Source: a virus
IMG/VR virus record: IMGVR_UViG_3300005882_000002
Location: 1 to 42,223 of that record
Length of the DNA stretch: 42,223 bases
Strand: one strand, 5' to 3'
The notes below the pieces were generated by a model. That model had not been told where the DNA came from and did not search any database. It saw only the letters and a list, made by a program, of their open reading frames with translations. Position 1 is the first letter of the stretch. Each line of letters begins with the position of its first letter. The position numbers and the translations under genes were made by a program. Below are positions 15,488-25,180 of the stretch, piece after piece.

Positions 15488-15495
15488 TATATTTG
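15488..15495 (+). promoter_or_regulatory. Promoter -7 element for the tail and ejection operon
   Basis: An exact TATATTTG followed by C, 16 bases before the ATG at 15512. It directly follows the hairpin terminator, so transcription is reset at this point. A TTG at 15461-15463 lies 24 bases upstream, slightly beyond the usual spacing. Confidence 0.65.
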
Positions 15496-15511
15496 CCTAT
15501 ATATAGTTTTT

Positions 15512-16243
15512 ATGGCAAGTGTAAGGGAAGTATATAATGCGTTAAGTGATTTAGCGAATAAGGAGCAGAGGGGTTTTGTAACTCCTACTGAGTTCAACTC
15601 CTTCGCACCAATTGCACAGCAGAATATATTCAATAAGCTGTTTGCAGACTTGACAGCGTCAGAGGCGCTACGTAGGCGTAACATCGATCCGGCTAGGGAT
15701 AAGTCTGTATTAAAGCAAATTAAAGAAGACCTAGGAGTTTTCTCAAAAAACTCTACAATAACTAAGGCTTCTAGTGTGTTTGCCAAGCCCGATGATTTCG
15801 CTAGGCTCATAAGCATGAAGACGTTCGGTAGTGTTTTGCTAGACGTTACTAGCTCAGTAACGATTGATCCTATCTATGATGAAGAGAAGATTGATAGAAT
15901 ATTACTTAGTAGTCTGTCAGCTCCTTCAACCTCACACCCAGTAGCGATAGTCAAGGACAGCTTCGAGGTTTTCCCTACAAGCATAAACAAGATTATATTA
16001 AGATATTATAAGCAGCCAGAGGGATTAGATCCTACAACAGGAGCAAGGACAGTATCTCTTCCTAAGTTTGGATTTGATACAGATAATGGAAAGGAAACAT
16101 ATGTCGCTGTTAAATCAGTTGACTTTGAGCTCCCAGAACATTACAGTTCTGACTTAGTGTTTGAGATCGCTAAGCTTATAGGCGTCAACCTCAGAGATCC
16201 TAACGTGTATAATTATGGGAACGTAGAGTCTCAAAAGTCTTAA
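15512..16243 (+). CDS. Connector / tail-adaptor protein
   Basis: The ATG at 15512 (243 residues) is chosen because the longer in-frame start at 15461 would lie inside the terminator hairpin. The N-terminus VREVYNALSDLANKEQRGFV with FNSFAPIAQQNIFNKLFADL is helical and resembles ring or adaptor proteins between portal and tail. A beta part follows (KIILRYYKQPEGLDPTTGAR, VDFELPEHYSSDLVFEIAKL). The gene is the first of the promoter-led tail operon and precedes the second connector gene by three bases. A head-tail adaptor role is inferred from place and pattern. Confidence 0.65.
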   Translation: MASVREVYNALSDLANKEQRGFVTPTEFNSFAPIAQQNIFNKLFADLTASEALRRRNIDPARDKSVLKQIKEDLGVFSKNSTITKASSVFAKPDDFARLISMKTFGSVLLDVTSSVTIDPIYDEEKIDRILLSSLSAPSTSHPVAIVKDSFEVFPTSINKIILRYYKQPEGLDPTTGARTVSLPKFGFDTDNGKETYVAVKSVDFELPEHYSSDLVFEIAKLIGVNLRDPNVYNYGNVESQKS

Positions 16244-16246
16244 AAG

Positions 16247-17056
16247 ATGGCAAGAAATTTAGTAACAGTATCACAAGTAGTAAATGATTTTATACTCACT
16301 CTTGAAGGAGATGACTATGCGAATAATGCATCGGATACTCTAATTCATAACTACGCTCTAAGAGGTATTAGGGAATTAGGTTTTGATTTACTTCAGAGAG
16401 TTCGTTCATTAAAGCTTTCTGTCGGTGTAAATGACACGGTTGATTTACCGGATGATTTTGTTGAACTTGTAAAGATTGGTATTGTAGGCGGTGATGGCTT
16501 AGTTCATGTCTTTGGCGAGAACAAGAATATTAACTACTCACAGAAGTATAAGACTGATAGCGCTGGTAACAACTTAGATAGTGATGGAGATGGGGTTTTT
16601 GACAGAGAAGATTCTAAGACGGGACTCACTTCGGCGGGTGTATTTGGGAGCGATGATTTTATCGTATTCTCAAATTATATTTATCAAAACAACATAGGAC
16701 AAATCTATGGACTAGGTGGTGGTTTCTATCAAGGGGAGTATCGAGTTAACCTTGATCAGAATAGAATTGAGCTAGCTGTTAATACGGGTACTGGTGAAAT
16801 AGTTATAGAGTATATAGCTGATGAAGCTAGGTCAAGCAATCCAACAGTTCACGTGCAAGCAGAGGAAGCTTTGCGGTCTTATATCTATTACCGATTGATT
16901 GAGAGGAAAAGCAGTGTGCCTATGGCTGAGAAGTCTAGGGCTAGGTCTGAGTTCTACAACGAACGAAGGAAAGCTAATGCAAGGCTTAAGGCTTTCAGTC
17001 AAGAGGAGGCGCTTAAAACTATTCGTAAGAACTTCAAGCAATCACCTAAGTATTAA
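16247..17056 (+). CDS. Head-tail connector (gp4/gp11-like) with calcium-binding-type loop
   Basis: The 269-residue product has the layout of short-tail connector proteins (P22 gp4, T7 gp11). An N-terminal helical segment (DTLIHNYALRGIRELGFDLL) is followed by beta-strands SLKLSVGVNDTVDLPDDFVE and a C-terminal helical region with EEALRSYIYYRLIERK, as in P22 gp4-like tail accessory factors. An inserted loop at D111-S-D113-G-D115-G with D119 and D122 matches the DxDxDGxxDxxD thrombospondin type 3/EF-hand calcium pattern. It would form the ring linking portal to nozzle. The 1-base overlap with the next gene (TAATG) indicates coupled translation. Confidence 0.75.
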   Translation: MARNLVTVSQVVNDFILTLEGDDYANNASDTLIHNYALRGIRELGFDLLQRVRSLKLSVGVNDTVDLPDDFVELVKIGIVGGDGLVHVFGENKNINYSQKYKTDSAGNNLDSDGDGVFDREDSKTGLTSAGVFGSDDFIVFSNYIYQNNIGQIYGLGGGFYQGEYRVNLDQNRIELAVNTGTGEIVIEYIADEARSSNPTVHVQAEEALRSYIYYRLIERKSSVPMAEKSRARSEFYNERRKANARLKAFSQEEALKTIRKNFKQSPKY

Positions 17057-20000
17057 TGGCTATAGATAAACTTATACCACAGTACCTCAACAAGGATGAG
17101 GACGCTAGACTGATAAAGAATACAGAGATGTCTAACGCTGTTAATGTTAGAGTCTCTAATGATGCGGATGGCAATCAAGGTGTTCTAAAGAATGTTAAAG
17201 GCAATACTGCTGTGTCAGCTAGCTTACCTAGAGATTTAATTCCAGATTCTGGTAGCAATAGAATTATTGGTTCTGTGTCTTCTGAGGCTGGTAAGTGTAT
17301 CTATTACTTTCTATACAATACTAATGGGCTTCATGGTATATATCAGTATAGGTACACTACCGATCAATACCATATGGTTTATGAGAATTCTGTTTTAAAC
17401 TTTGGCTCTCAAGATCATATTAAGGCTGACGTTGTAATCAATCAGTTTGGTGAGCACCTATTGTATTTTACTGACAATCGTAATGAGCCAAGAAAGATTA
17501 ACGCCACTAGAGCGCTTCAATTAAATTACTCATCAGTAATAAACAATGGGACTACAGCAGAAAAAGAATTGTTCTTGACGGTATGTAAGCAGCCACCGCA
17601 GACCCCAATTACTTTTGAGTTTATAACTGAGGAAAATAATAAGTCCAATAAGTTAAAGAACAACATCTTCCAATTCGCTTATCAGTATGTGTATGATGAT
17701 GGAGAGGTTACCGCTTTATCTATGTATTCTAAGATAGCAGTGAGCACTACAAATCTTGCTCATAACATTACTGCTCAAACATTTTTTGAGGATGAGAATA
17801 ACGCTATAAGGTTAAGTCTTACTGGGACGACAGGGCCAGTAGATAAAATAAGGGTGTTTGCTAGGAAGAATAATGATCAAGCTTTTTACAGAATAGGGGA
17901 GGTAGATAATCTAAGTTTCGGAGTTGGATCTGTATTTGTTTTTAGAAACGATGGAGTCTACAATTTATTGCCAGATCAAGATGCCTTTAAAGCTTTTGAT
18001 GCTGTTCCAAGAAAGGCTTTTTCTCAAGCAATAAGCAATAACAGATTATTTTACTCTAACTACTTAGAGGGTTTTGATAATATAAAAACAAAGGGGAACA
18101 TCACTTACCCTGTATATCATCCAACACCTTTTAACTTAGAATTTCCTTCAGAAGTGGCACCACATGAGTCCGGCGCATTCACTGAGTTTGTTCAGAATTA
18201 CTATGACTTTATACTTGGAAATAGGATAGGGACTACCGAGCCTAGCACATTAACAGCTAATGATGATCTAGTTTCTTACGCTCAATTCGATGGGTATCCT
18301 GGAATTGAAATTGACCTTAGTGATGTTACGGGGATAGAGGCTATAGAGCCAGGGCAAATAAACTTCCTTGCTAAGTTTGACTTTACTGAAATGGGTATTG
18401 GTAGTTTTGGTGATGATATCAATCACTTTGATTACCCAATAACTTTTACTGATGACAATGGCGACCCGCCGCAATCTCTGATTGATCAAGGTTTACCTAC
18501 AACCTTAAATATGAACTTGCTGACTCCTCAGTTTTCAGGTTTTGCATTTGGGTTTAATACTTCACAAGCAAACACTGTAAACCCCGTCGTGGAAGGTTTT
18601 ACAGCCGAAGGTGATGTTGATGGTGGTGGTGATGATATTCAAGCATCAACAGCAATATCCAATCTTCAACCCGCAGCCCCAATAACATTTTCTACAACAT
18701 TTGATGTTACTAACCAAATATCAGCAACTAACAATAATACTATAGAGCAAGCTTTTGCAAACGAATTAATAACGGCTGTAAATAATACTACTACTACTGA
18801 GTTCTTAGGAGTTCTTCAGACAGACGCTGTTTATAGTAACTCTAGTATATCCGGTGTTAACGGTAATCCAGTACAACCCCATGTATACTCAACAGTTGGT
18901 ATTACTGATGCAGAGGTAAGTCCATCTGGTGATAATTTTCCATTTAGCGGCACAGATCAGCTAGCGGGAAAAATGGATTTTGAAGGGTTTGTAACATTCC
19001 AATTATACGGGGGTACTTATTTTCTTGATGCGGGCGTTCCAAAGGTTAGGTTTAAAATCAGAGTAATTGAAACTGCTTTAAATATTACTAGGCTTCGTTT
19101 CCTAGATCACCCAAGTAACGTATTTAACTTTCAAGATAATGATCAGATAGGCTTTGAGTATCTTCAGCATACTATGTCAGCCCCTATATTGGGGGGCGCT
19201 GGAAACACAACTGGCGCTGGTCTAGAGCTGAAGGATGATATTAGCGACCCAACCAATCAAATTATAACTGCCTATAGAGGTTTCAAACAAACCTCAGCAA
19301 GTATTGAATTTATCAATGATCAGTCAAAAGCATTTGAATCTTTTAAAGCAGGGGCTACACATGATCTTGGTGTTGTTTACTTTGATCACAGGAATAGACC
19401 AAGCGGCGTACAGAAAATTAATTCTGTTGATGTTGATCACTTTGGTCAAGCCCCAAGGCTGGGTAATGAAGGTAAAACTGAGATAGATATTAGGTTAGAG
19501 CACGAGCCTCCATCTTGGGCATCTAAGTGGGCTCCTGTATATTCTAAAAACACTACATACGAAAAGATACTTCAGATCTCAGTGTCAGAAGCAGCTCTCG
19601 CTAAGCAAACAGTTTATGCAGATCCGTTAAGCCCCACTAGTACCAATAGACCTGTATTAGAAAGTCTTGATGGAGGAACTACTGGTTTGATTTACCTTTC
19701 GCTAAGAAGCTTAGAGGGAAAGAACAACTCATACAAAGAATCTAAGGGGGCAAACATATCTTACGAATACAAGGAAGGGGATATGCTGAGGGTCTTAGAG
19801 TGTGTTAATAATGATGGCGTAAAAACAAGACCACTTGCTGAGTTCCCTATAACATCATACAAAAAATATCTTGATGATGAAAACAATCCTATAAGCTTGA
19901 CAAGCGTGAGTGGTGTTGCTGATGAAACTTCTTACAGAAGGACTGGGTTCTTTATGACTATACGTGATGAAGACATTGCTAACTTCACTAGGCAAGATGT

Positions 20001-22329
20001 AGCGGCTGGAGCTGATTTATTTACAAACAACTGCATTGTAGAAATATATAGATCCGCAAAGATAGAGGAGAATCAAAGGTTTTATGAGATTGGTAAGTGT
20101 TATGATATTGTAGAAGTTAGTGGACAGCTAACTCATGGAGGTGATAGGAGCAACAGTGAGAGCCCTACATTTAATATTGTCGTGACTGGCTTTAACGACT
20201 TCACTACCTCTCAGCGTTTATATATAGGAGATAAAGTTTTAATTCCTAGTACGCTTAATGGGTTTGTTATTATAACAAGCATACACCTTAATGAAGATGG
20301 AACCTTTTCGTACACAACAGACGGAAATAGTTTTGGTATAAGTCAGCAAGGCACTAGTATCCTTAACAATACAATTGTAACAACTGTAGGTGATAACTAT
20401 GGAGTATTCCCTGGAGTTGTCACTCTTGATACTGGGGATGTTTATTTAAGGAGAAGGTCTTTGCTAGTTAACACTCTTGACTCGACTACTGGCTTGCCTG
20501 ATGAAACTAAGCCAGATGATCAATTCTATAAAACCTTTTTTATTGAGGATCAATCTGCTAGTGATTTCTTTGAATCAAAAGCCGTTTCAATTGGAAGGCC
20601 ACATATAGAGACTCCAGACCAAGAGGAAATTCGTAGAACATCATCAGTCACGTATAGCGATGTATTTACTTTAGATAGCGCAACATTAAATCTATCTTCA
20701 TTCAATCCGTCTTTATTCCCATTTAAAGACTACAACACGCAGCATGGAGCAATCTGTTATTTGATGGACAGGAATGAGGCGCTTCTTGTGATGCAAGAAA
20801 ACAAAGTCTCAGCCACCCCAATATCAAGAGTGCTTATTGAAAGCGCAGCAGGAGGACAGCTTGTAACATCACAGAATGTTATGGGGACACCTACGTTCTA
20901 TGCGGGTGACTATGGCCCTGGCTTACAGCCAGAAGGAGTAATTGAAAGGTTTGGTAGGGTTTACTTTGTAGATGTGTCTAGAGCTGCGATTTTACAGCTT
21001 GATAGTAACGGTCTTCAGCCTATTAGTGCTAAGCACATGGATTCATACTTCCAAACAAAGCTAGGGCTTATAGATAGTGTGTCTGTTGATAAGAAGGTTC
21101 CTTGTGGGTTTGACCCTGAGAATGACGAGTATATCGTGAGCTTTACTGCAAAAGATACTCAGAGGTTAAGCGTCCCTTCTGATGATGGTGGTGATATTAT
21201 TGATGTAGAAAACCCAAATCTTTCTGGTACTAGGTATTCTGACGTTGTTGTTAATCCTGAGTATAGAAAGAATGGGGCTCCTTGGTGGAATGAAGACGCT
21301 GATCTTTGGCAAATGGATTCTGAAAAATGGAATTTTTCTGGGAATGGAGTGGCGTATATTGATCAACTGCCAGAGAAAGGGGGCGTTATATTAGACTCTA
21401 AGTTTGACAATGCAGTAACTGAATCAACTGTAAATATTAAATTCTCCTTGTATGGTGATGACTTTACTGGACTTGGCTTCATGTCAACTAAAGACAACAC
21501 AATGTCCTTGCCTAGCTCCTTAATAAGGACTTCAAATGCAGGCTCTGTTACACTAACAAAGGGAACTGCTAGTACAACAGTATCAGGGGAGACTGTTGCT
21601 TGGTCAACCACTAAACAACTATGGCTTACGTTCTACTCTTTTGTTCCTGAAAACTACGCACACTTACATGACAGATTCTTTTCATTTGTAGGTGGTCAGA
21701 TTTGGAAGCATAACGTAAACACTTCTCACAATAATTTTTATGGGTTTGCATATAGATCAGAGATAACCATAGTATCCAAAGGCAACCCTAGTATGGTTAA
21801 GGTTTATGATGCAATGTCTTATGAAGGAGATAGCCCTTGGAGCGCAACGGTTTCCAACTCAGACCAAACCACAAGCTTAATGCTGTCGAGTTCGTTTAGT
21901 GAAAAGGAAAATATGTGGTATCGTGTGGTGGGCAAAGATGAAACGAGTGGAACACTAAACACTTCTCATAAGATCGTTCTAGGTGAAGTAACAGCTATTG
22001 ATGGGGATAAGATTACATTTTCCTCTAGAATCAGTAACTTGCCGTTTGGAATTGGAGACACCTTATTTAAGTTAGAATCATCATCTGAAACAAGCTTGAG
22101 CCTTACTGTATCATCTGTATCTGGTAGAAAAGAAATCACGGCAAACGCAGCCGTCACTGGTCTTGTAGTAGGTGATACTGTAATGGCAGTTTCAGACGAT
22201 CAAATAAACGGAGATAATATTAGAGACTATTACGCTCAAGCAAGCATGAATAATAGTAGTGCATCAGCTATTGAACTTTACGCTGTTAACATGTCTTATA
22301 CTCCATCAAACCTACATAACGATAAATAG
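17056..22329 (+). CDS. Large tail nozzle/tubular protein
   Basis: The 1757-residue protein follows the connector gene, in the place of T7 gp12 or the P22 gp10 nozzle. It starts PQYLNKDEDARLIKNTEMSN, a segment typical of this protein type, and continues with propeller-like strands (YFLYNTNGLHGIYQY and LLYFTDNRNEPRKINATRAL). It is soluble, beta-rich over the entire length, without catalytic motif or membrane segment. It is more than twice the length of T7 gp12 (794 residues), so extra beta domains, probably at about 400-760 and 1400-1757, form added tail or receptor-contact parts. Host-recognition segments could lie there, but the sequence does not show which. Confidence 0.75.
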   Translation: MAIDKLIPQYLNKDEDARLIKNTEMSNAVNVRVSNDADGNQGVLKNVKGNTAVSASLPRDLIPDSGSNRIIGSVSSEAGKCIYYFLYNTNGLHGIYQYRYTTDQYHMVYENSVLNFGSQDHIKADVVINQFGEHLLYFTDNRNEPRKINATRALQLNYSSVINNGTTAEKELFLTVCKQPPQTPITFEFITEENNKSNKLKNNIFQFAYQYVYDDGEVTALSMYSKIAVSTTNLAHNITAQTFFEDENNAIRLSLTGTTGPVDKIRVFARKNNDQAFYRIGEVDNLSFGVGSVFVFRNDGVYNLLPDQDAFKAFDAVPRKAFSQAISNNRLFYSNYLEGFDNIKTKGNITYPVYHPTPFNLEFPSEVAPHESGAFTEFVQNYYDFILGNRIGTTEPSTLTANDDLVSYAQFDGYPGIEIDLSDVTGIEAIEPGQINFLAKFDFTEMGIGSFGDDINHFDYPITFTDDNGDPPQSLIDQGLPTTLNMNLLTPQFSGFAFGFNTSQANTVNPVVEGFTAEGDVDGGGDDIQASTAISNLQPAAPITFSTTFDVTNQISATNNNTIEQAFANELITAVNNTTTTEFLGVLQTDAVYSNSSISGVNGNPVQPHVYSTVGITDAEVSPSGDNFPFSGTDQLAGKMDFEGFVTFQLYGGTYFLDAGVPKVRFKIRVIETALNITRLRFLDHPSNVFNFQDNDQIGFEYLQHTMSAPILGGAGNTTGAGLELKDDISDPTNQIITAYRGFKQTSASIEFINDQSKAFESFKAGATHDLGVVYFDHRNRPSGVQKINSVDVDHFGQAPRLGNEGKTEIDIRLEHEPPSWASKWAPVYSKNTTYEKILQISVSEAALAKQTVYADPLSPTSTNRPVLESLDGGTTGLIYLSLRSLEGKNNSYKESKGANISYEYKEGDMLRVLECVNNDGVKTRPLAEFPITSYKKYLDDENNPISLTSVSGVADETSYRRTGFFMTIRDEDIANFTRQDVAAGADLFTNNCIVEIYRSAKIEENQRFYEIGKCYDIVEVSGQLTHGGDRSNSESPTFNIVVTGFNDFTTSQRLYIGDKVLIPSTLNGFVIITSIHLNEDGTFSYTTDGNSFGISQQGTSILNNTIVTTVGDNYGVFPGVVTLDTGDVYLRRRSLLVNTLDSTTGLPDETKPDDQFYKTFFIEDQSASDFFESKAVSIGRPHIETPDQEEIRRTSSVTYSDVFTLDSATLNLSSFNPSLFPFKDYNTQHGAICYLMDRNEALLVMQENKVSATPISRVLIESAAGGQLVTSQNVMGTPTFYAGDYGPGLQPEGVIERFGRVYFVDVSRAAILQLDSNGLQPISAKHMDSYFQTKLGLIDSVSVDKKVPCGFDPENDEYIVSFTAKDTQRLSVPSDDGGDIIDVENPNLSGTRYSDVVVNPEYRKNGAPWWNEDADLWQMDSEKWNFSGNGVAYIDQLPEKGGVILDSKFDNAVTESTVNIKFSLYGDDFTGLGFMSTKDNTMSLPSSLIRTSNAGSVTLTKGTASTTVSGETVAWSTTKQLWLTFYSFVPENYAHLHDRFFSFVGGQIWKHNVNTSHNNFYGFAYRSEITIVSKGNPSMVKVYDAMSYEGDSPWSATVSNSDQTTSLMLSSSFSEKENMWYRVVGKDETSGTLNTSHKIVLGEVTAIDGDKITFSSRISNLPFGIGDTLFKLESSSETSLSLTVSSVSGRKEITANAAVTGLVVGDTVMAVSDDQINGDNIRDYYAQASMNNSSASAIELYAVNMSYTPSNLHNDK

Positions 22330-22331
22330 AT

Positions 22332-23297
22332 ATGGCTTATCACTTAAATTTTCCTCTTAATTTTATAGTTGATGAAGAGGGTAATGTAATCCCAGAGGAT
22401 GGCGGCGACGACAGCGGTAGCACTGGTTTTTCTGCAGCAGGAATGTCCATGATGGGTGGCGGTATTGGTATGATGGCTAGTGGTGTTGGTTCACTTACTG
22501 GCGGTATCATGGATATTCAAGCGGGAAAGGATTTGCGTGACGCAGGAATAGCAGAACAAAAGACTGCTAATATTGAGCTTGCAAAACTAAAGGCTTCACA
22601 GCCATCGCTAGACACCCCATCTGAATACTACGATTTAGTAAAGGGCGCTTACGATCAAAGACTCATGCAACAGCGTGTTGAAGATATTAATAGATCATTT
22701 GCCACTACCGCTGCTGCCGCTGGTCAGTATGGAGCTAGGGGTCTTGGTGCTGTTCTTCAAGCCTCATCTCAAGCTGAGCAAGCTCAACGTCAAGAAGTGT
22801 TAACACAACAGCGTTTACAAACCCAAGCACTTGGTCAGTTAGCTAAAGCAAGAGAAAGGGAGACTAGACTTAAGGAAATTAGGAGCACTAGAGATATTGA
22901 GTATGGGTTTGATGCTAAACGTGCTGCTGAGGCGAAAGAGTTTATGGGTGAGCAGCAAAGAAGAGAAGGTATCACAAGTACTATTACGGGTGCTAGTGAG
23001 ATCGTTGGTGGTGCTGCTATGACTTCGGTAGGTGCAGGATTTACTGGATTCGCAAGTGGGGGCAAGATTGCTAAGCGTGGGGTAAGGGTTACGAAAACGC
23101 CAGGCAAGTTTTCTCACAAAGAAAACCCTCTTCATGTCGTTGATAAAGGCGGTGATAAAGTAGCCGAGCTTACCGGAGGCGAGTATGTATTTAACCCAGA
23201 TCAATCCAAGAAGCTGTTGAAGATGGCTAAGAGTGGAGACACTCCTTTACACAAGTTTGTTTTAAACCTATTAATGAAATTCGAAAATAATGGCTAA
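22332..23297 (+). CDS. Internal virion / ejection protein 1
   Basis: The 321-residue product has a glycine-, methionine- and alanine-rich hydrophobic stretch at about 35-62 (AAGMSMMGGGIGMMASGVGS), a long helical coiled region rich in Q, A, R and E (about 65-210), and a second glycine-rich segment (about 215-245). It ends with KVAELTGGEYVFNPDQSKKL, a motif common near the end of phage ejection or tape proteins. It matches the small ejection protein (T7 gp14-like) in place and composition; such proteins insert into the host outer membrane. The next gene overlaps its end by eight bases. Confidence 0.65.
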   Translation: MAYHLNFPLNFIVDEEGNVIPEDGGDDSGSTGFSAAGMSMMGGGIGMMASGVGSLTGGIMDIQAGKDLRDAGIAEQKTANIELAKLKASQPSLDTPSEYYDLVKGAYDQRLMQQRVEDINRSFATTAAAAGQYGARGLGAVLQASSQAEQAQRQEVLTQQRLQTQALGQLAKARERETRLKEIRSTRDIEYGFDAKRAAEAKEFMGEQQRREGITSTITGASEIVGGAAMTSVGAGFTGFASGGKIAKRGVRVTKTPGKFSHKENPLHVVDKGGDKVAELTGGEYVFNPDQSKKLLKMAKSGDTPLHKFVLNLLMKFENNG

Positions 23298-25176
23298 CGG
23301 ATTCAAAACGTCTTTTGTAGGAAAACCTACTAGCTTTTCTCAACTAGGTGGTGCTGCGGGTCAAAGGATCGGCTCCTCTATTGAGAAGGTGTTCAACGCT
23401 GCCGCAGTTCAAAAGCAAAATAAGCTAAAGGAGGCTGAGGCTAAGTACGGCTTTGATAAGGCTGAGATGGAGATTATCCCTAGCGGTATTGAACCACGAT
23501 TTAGGAGTGGGCTTCAGAGCTACTTAGATGATTATGTGAGCTTAGCTGCTAGCTCTAAGCAGAATCCGACTTCAGGAAATATTAATGCTTATAAGTTAGC
23601 TAGGCGAAACTACCTTGAGTATGAACAAGCAGCAACTACTTTGAGTAGTTTCAATAGGACTACTGCTGTTCAAATTCAGAAGGGTCAAGTTAAAGACATG
23701 ATTGGTAGTGTTTCTGAAAACATGAATCTATACAACAAGTATAGGAATGGTGATGGAATTAAGCAGTATTACAAGGATGGAACTCTCTATGTTGTTGAGG
23801 AGGGTGTTGAAAAACCTTGGAACCAATCAACAGCCTTTTCTGCAAACTCAGTATTCGTACCGCCTATTGAAGCTAAAGAAGCAAAGTACTCTGTAGACAA
23901 AACTCAAGCAGATCTCGTATCTAAAGTATTTAACTCTAGAAAGGGAATTTTTCAAATTAGGGATAGTCAAGGGTTTGCTACTGGACAGATTGATGAGATT
24001 GAGGCTGCGAAAATTGGTGTTGAATTTCTAAACACTAGAGCAGAGACTGACGCTGAGCAAAACACAGCTATCTCAATAAACGCTTACAATCAAAATCAAA
24101 AGGCTGGTGCGGGTGTAACTGAAGAGGATATTGTTAAATCTGCTGTGATTTATGATCCAAGCATGGACAATAAGACTTTTGAGAGACAAGATTCTCCTAC
24201 TGGAAAGATTATAAATGTTAATGTTGCTACAATCATAGGGTTAGATGATGAAGGCAAGGCAGTGTTTAGCACTACTAATTCTGATATAATAAGAGAGTTC
24301 GGTGGCACTGACACTTTTGAAGCGGCACGAATACTGAGGTGGAGAGATGCTAAAGCTGATTACTACGAAGGTAGCTTAAACACATCTATTAGTCAGATTG
24401 GTGTAGTAGATGAGTCGGGGCAAAAGTTGAGATACAACATATCACTAGAGAAAGCCCGAGCTAAAGCAGGAGTTGAAGCGGGTAAGGAACAGAAGAAGCT
24501 AATAGATGATCTTACAAAAAAATACAAAGGCGCTCCTGGTCTAATACAAATAGATGGAGGTTATGAGGCTCCGTCTAATCAGAAGGTAATTACATCTTCA
24601 GGAGAAGAGTCTACTGTTGTAGGTGTTGACTTCAACAAACAAGGGAATGTATTTCAGTATAAAATACAGACGGAAGTACCACAACTTGAAGCAGATGGAA
24701 GCCCAAAGATGGGTTTTGATTCTAGTGTTAATGCGATGGTTGAACTGACAACAACTGAGCAATCGGTTGTTAAGTTTGATGATCCAGAGTTTAGCCTAAT
24801 CGATAACTTTATGAGGAATGAAGAGGCTGACTTAATTGCATTAGGGGAGCAAAAGGTTTTAGTAGCTGATAATATGTCGGAGTATGCTTTAAAGAATGTA
24901 GGTATCCCAACTAAAGTACTTATAGGTGGAGCTGAGGAATCAGAAGAAGAGAAATCAGAAGAAGAGGTGGTAGTTAAAGATTCGGAAAAAGACTTAACAT
25001 TGAAGTCTTCTGCAAGCGTTCCAAAAGAGCATATAGATTGGATTATGGGTTCTACTCCACAGCAAGCTAAAGTCTACAGGAATGCTCTGAAAGACCCTGA
25101 GAAAAAAGTTTCTATAGAAAACGGTCAGTTGATTATACGTAAAAAATCAAATGTAGGCGCTGGCGCAAGCTTTTAA
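23290..25176 (+). CDS. Internal virion / ejection protein 2
   Basis: This is the second of three consecutive tail-side genes, as T7 gp15 follows gp14. The 628 residues are soluble and mainly helical in the first third (FRSGLQSYLDDYVSLAASSK). A mixed middle follows, with E/K-rich low-complexity SEEEKSEEEVVV at about 549-560 and a C-terminal helical SVPKEHIDWIMGSTPQQAKV. No enzyme motif is seen. Its start overlaps the upstream gene by eight bases and the giant gene follows after four bases, so the three are translated as one unit. Assignment as an internal core protein is by synteny. Confidence 0.6.
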   Translation: MANGFKTSFVGKPTSFSQLGGAAGQRIGSSIEKVFNAAAVQKQNKLKEAEAKYGFDKAEMEIIPSGIEPRFRSGLQSYLDDYVSLAASSKQNPTSGNINAYKLARRNYLEYEQAATTLSSFNRTTAVQIQKGQVKDMIGSVSENMNLYNKYRNGDGIKQYYKDGTLYVVEEGVEKPWNQSTAFSANSVFVPPIEAKEAKYSVDKTQADLVSKVFNSRKGIFQIRDSQGFATGQIDEIEAAKIGVEFLNTRAETDAEQNTAISINAYNQNQKAGAGVTEEDIVKSAVIYDPSMDNKTFERQDSPTGKIINVNVATIIGLDDEGKAVFSTTNSDIIREFGGTDTFEAARILRWRDAKADYYEGSLNTSISQIGVVDESGQKLRYNISLEKARAKAGVEAGKEQKKLIDDLTKKYKGAPGLIQIDGGYEAPSNQKVITSSGEESTVVGVDFNKQGNVFQYKIQTEVPQLEADGSPKMGFDSSVNAMVELTTTEQSVVKFDDPEFSLIDNFMRNEEADLIALGEQKVLVADNMSEYALKNVGIPTKVLIGGAEESEEEKSEEEVVVKDSEKDLTLKSSASVPKEHIDWIMGSTPQQAKVYRNALKDPEKKVSIENGQLIIRKKSNVGAGASF

Positions 25177-25180
25177 AATT

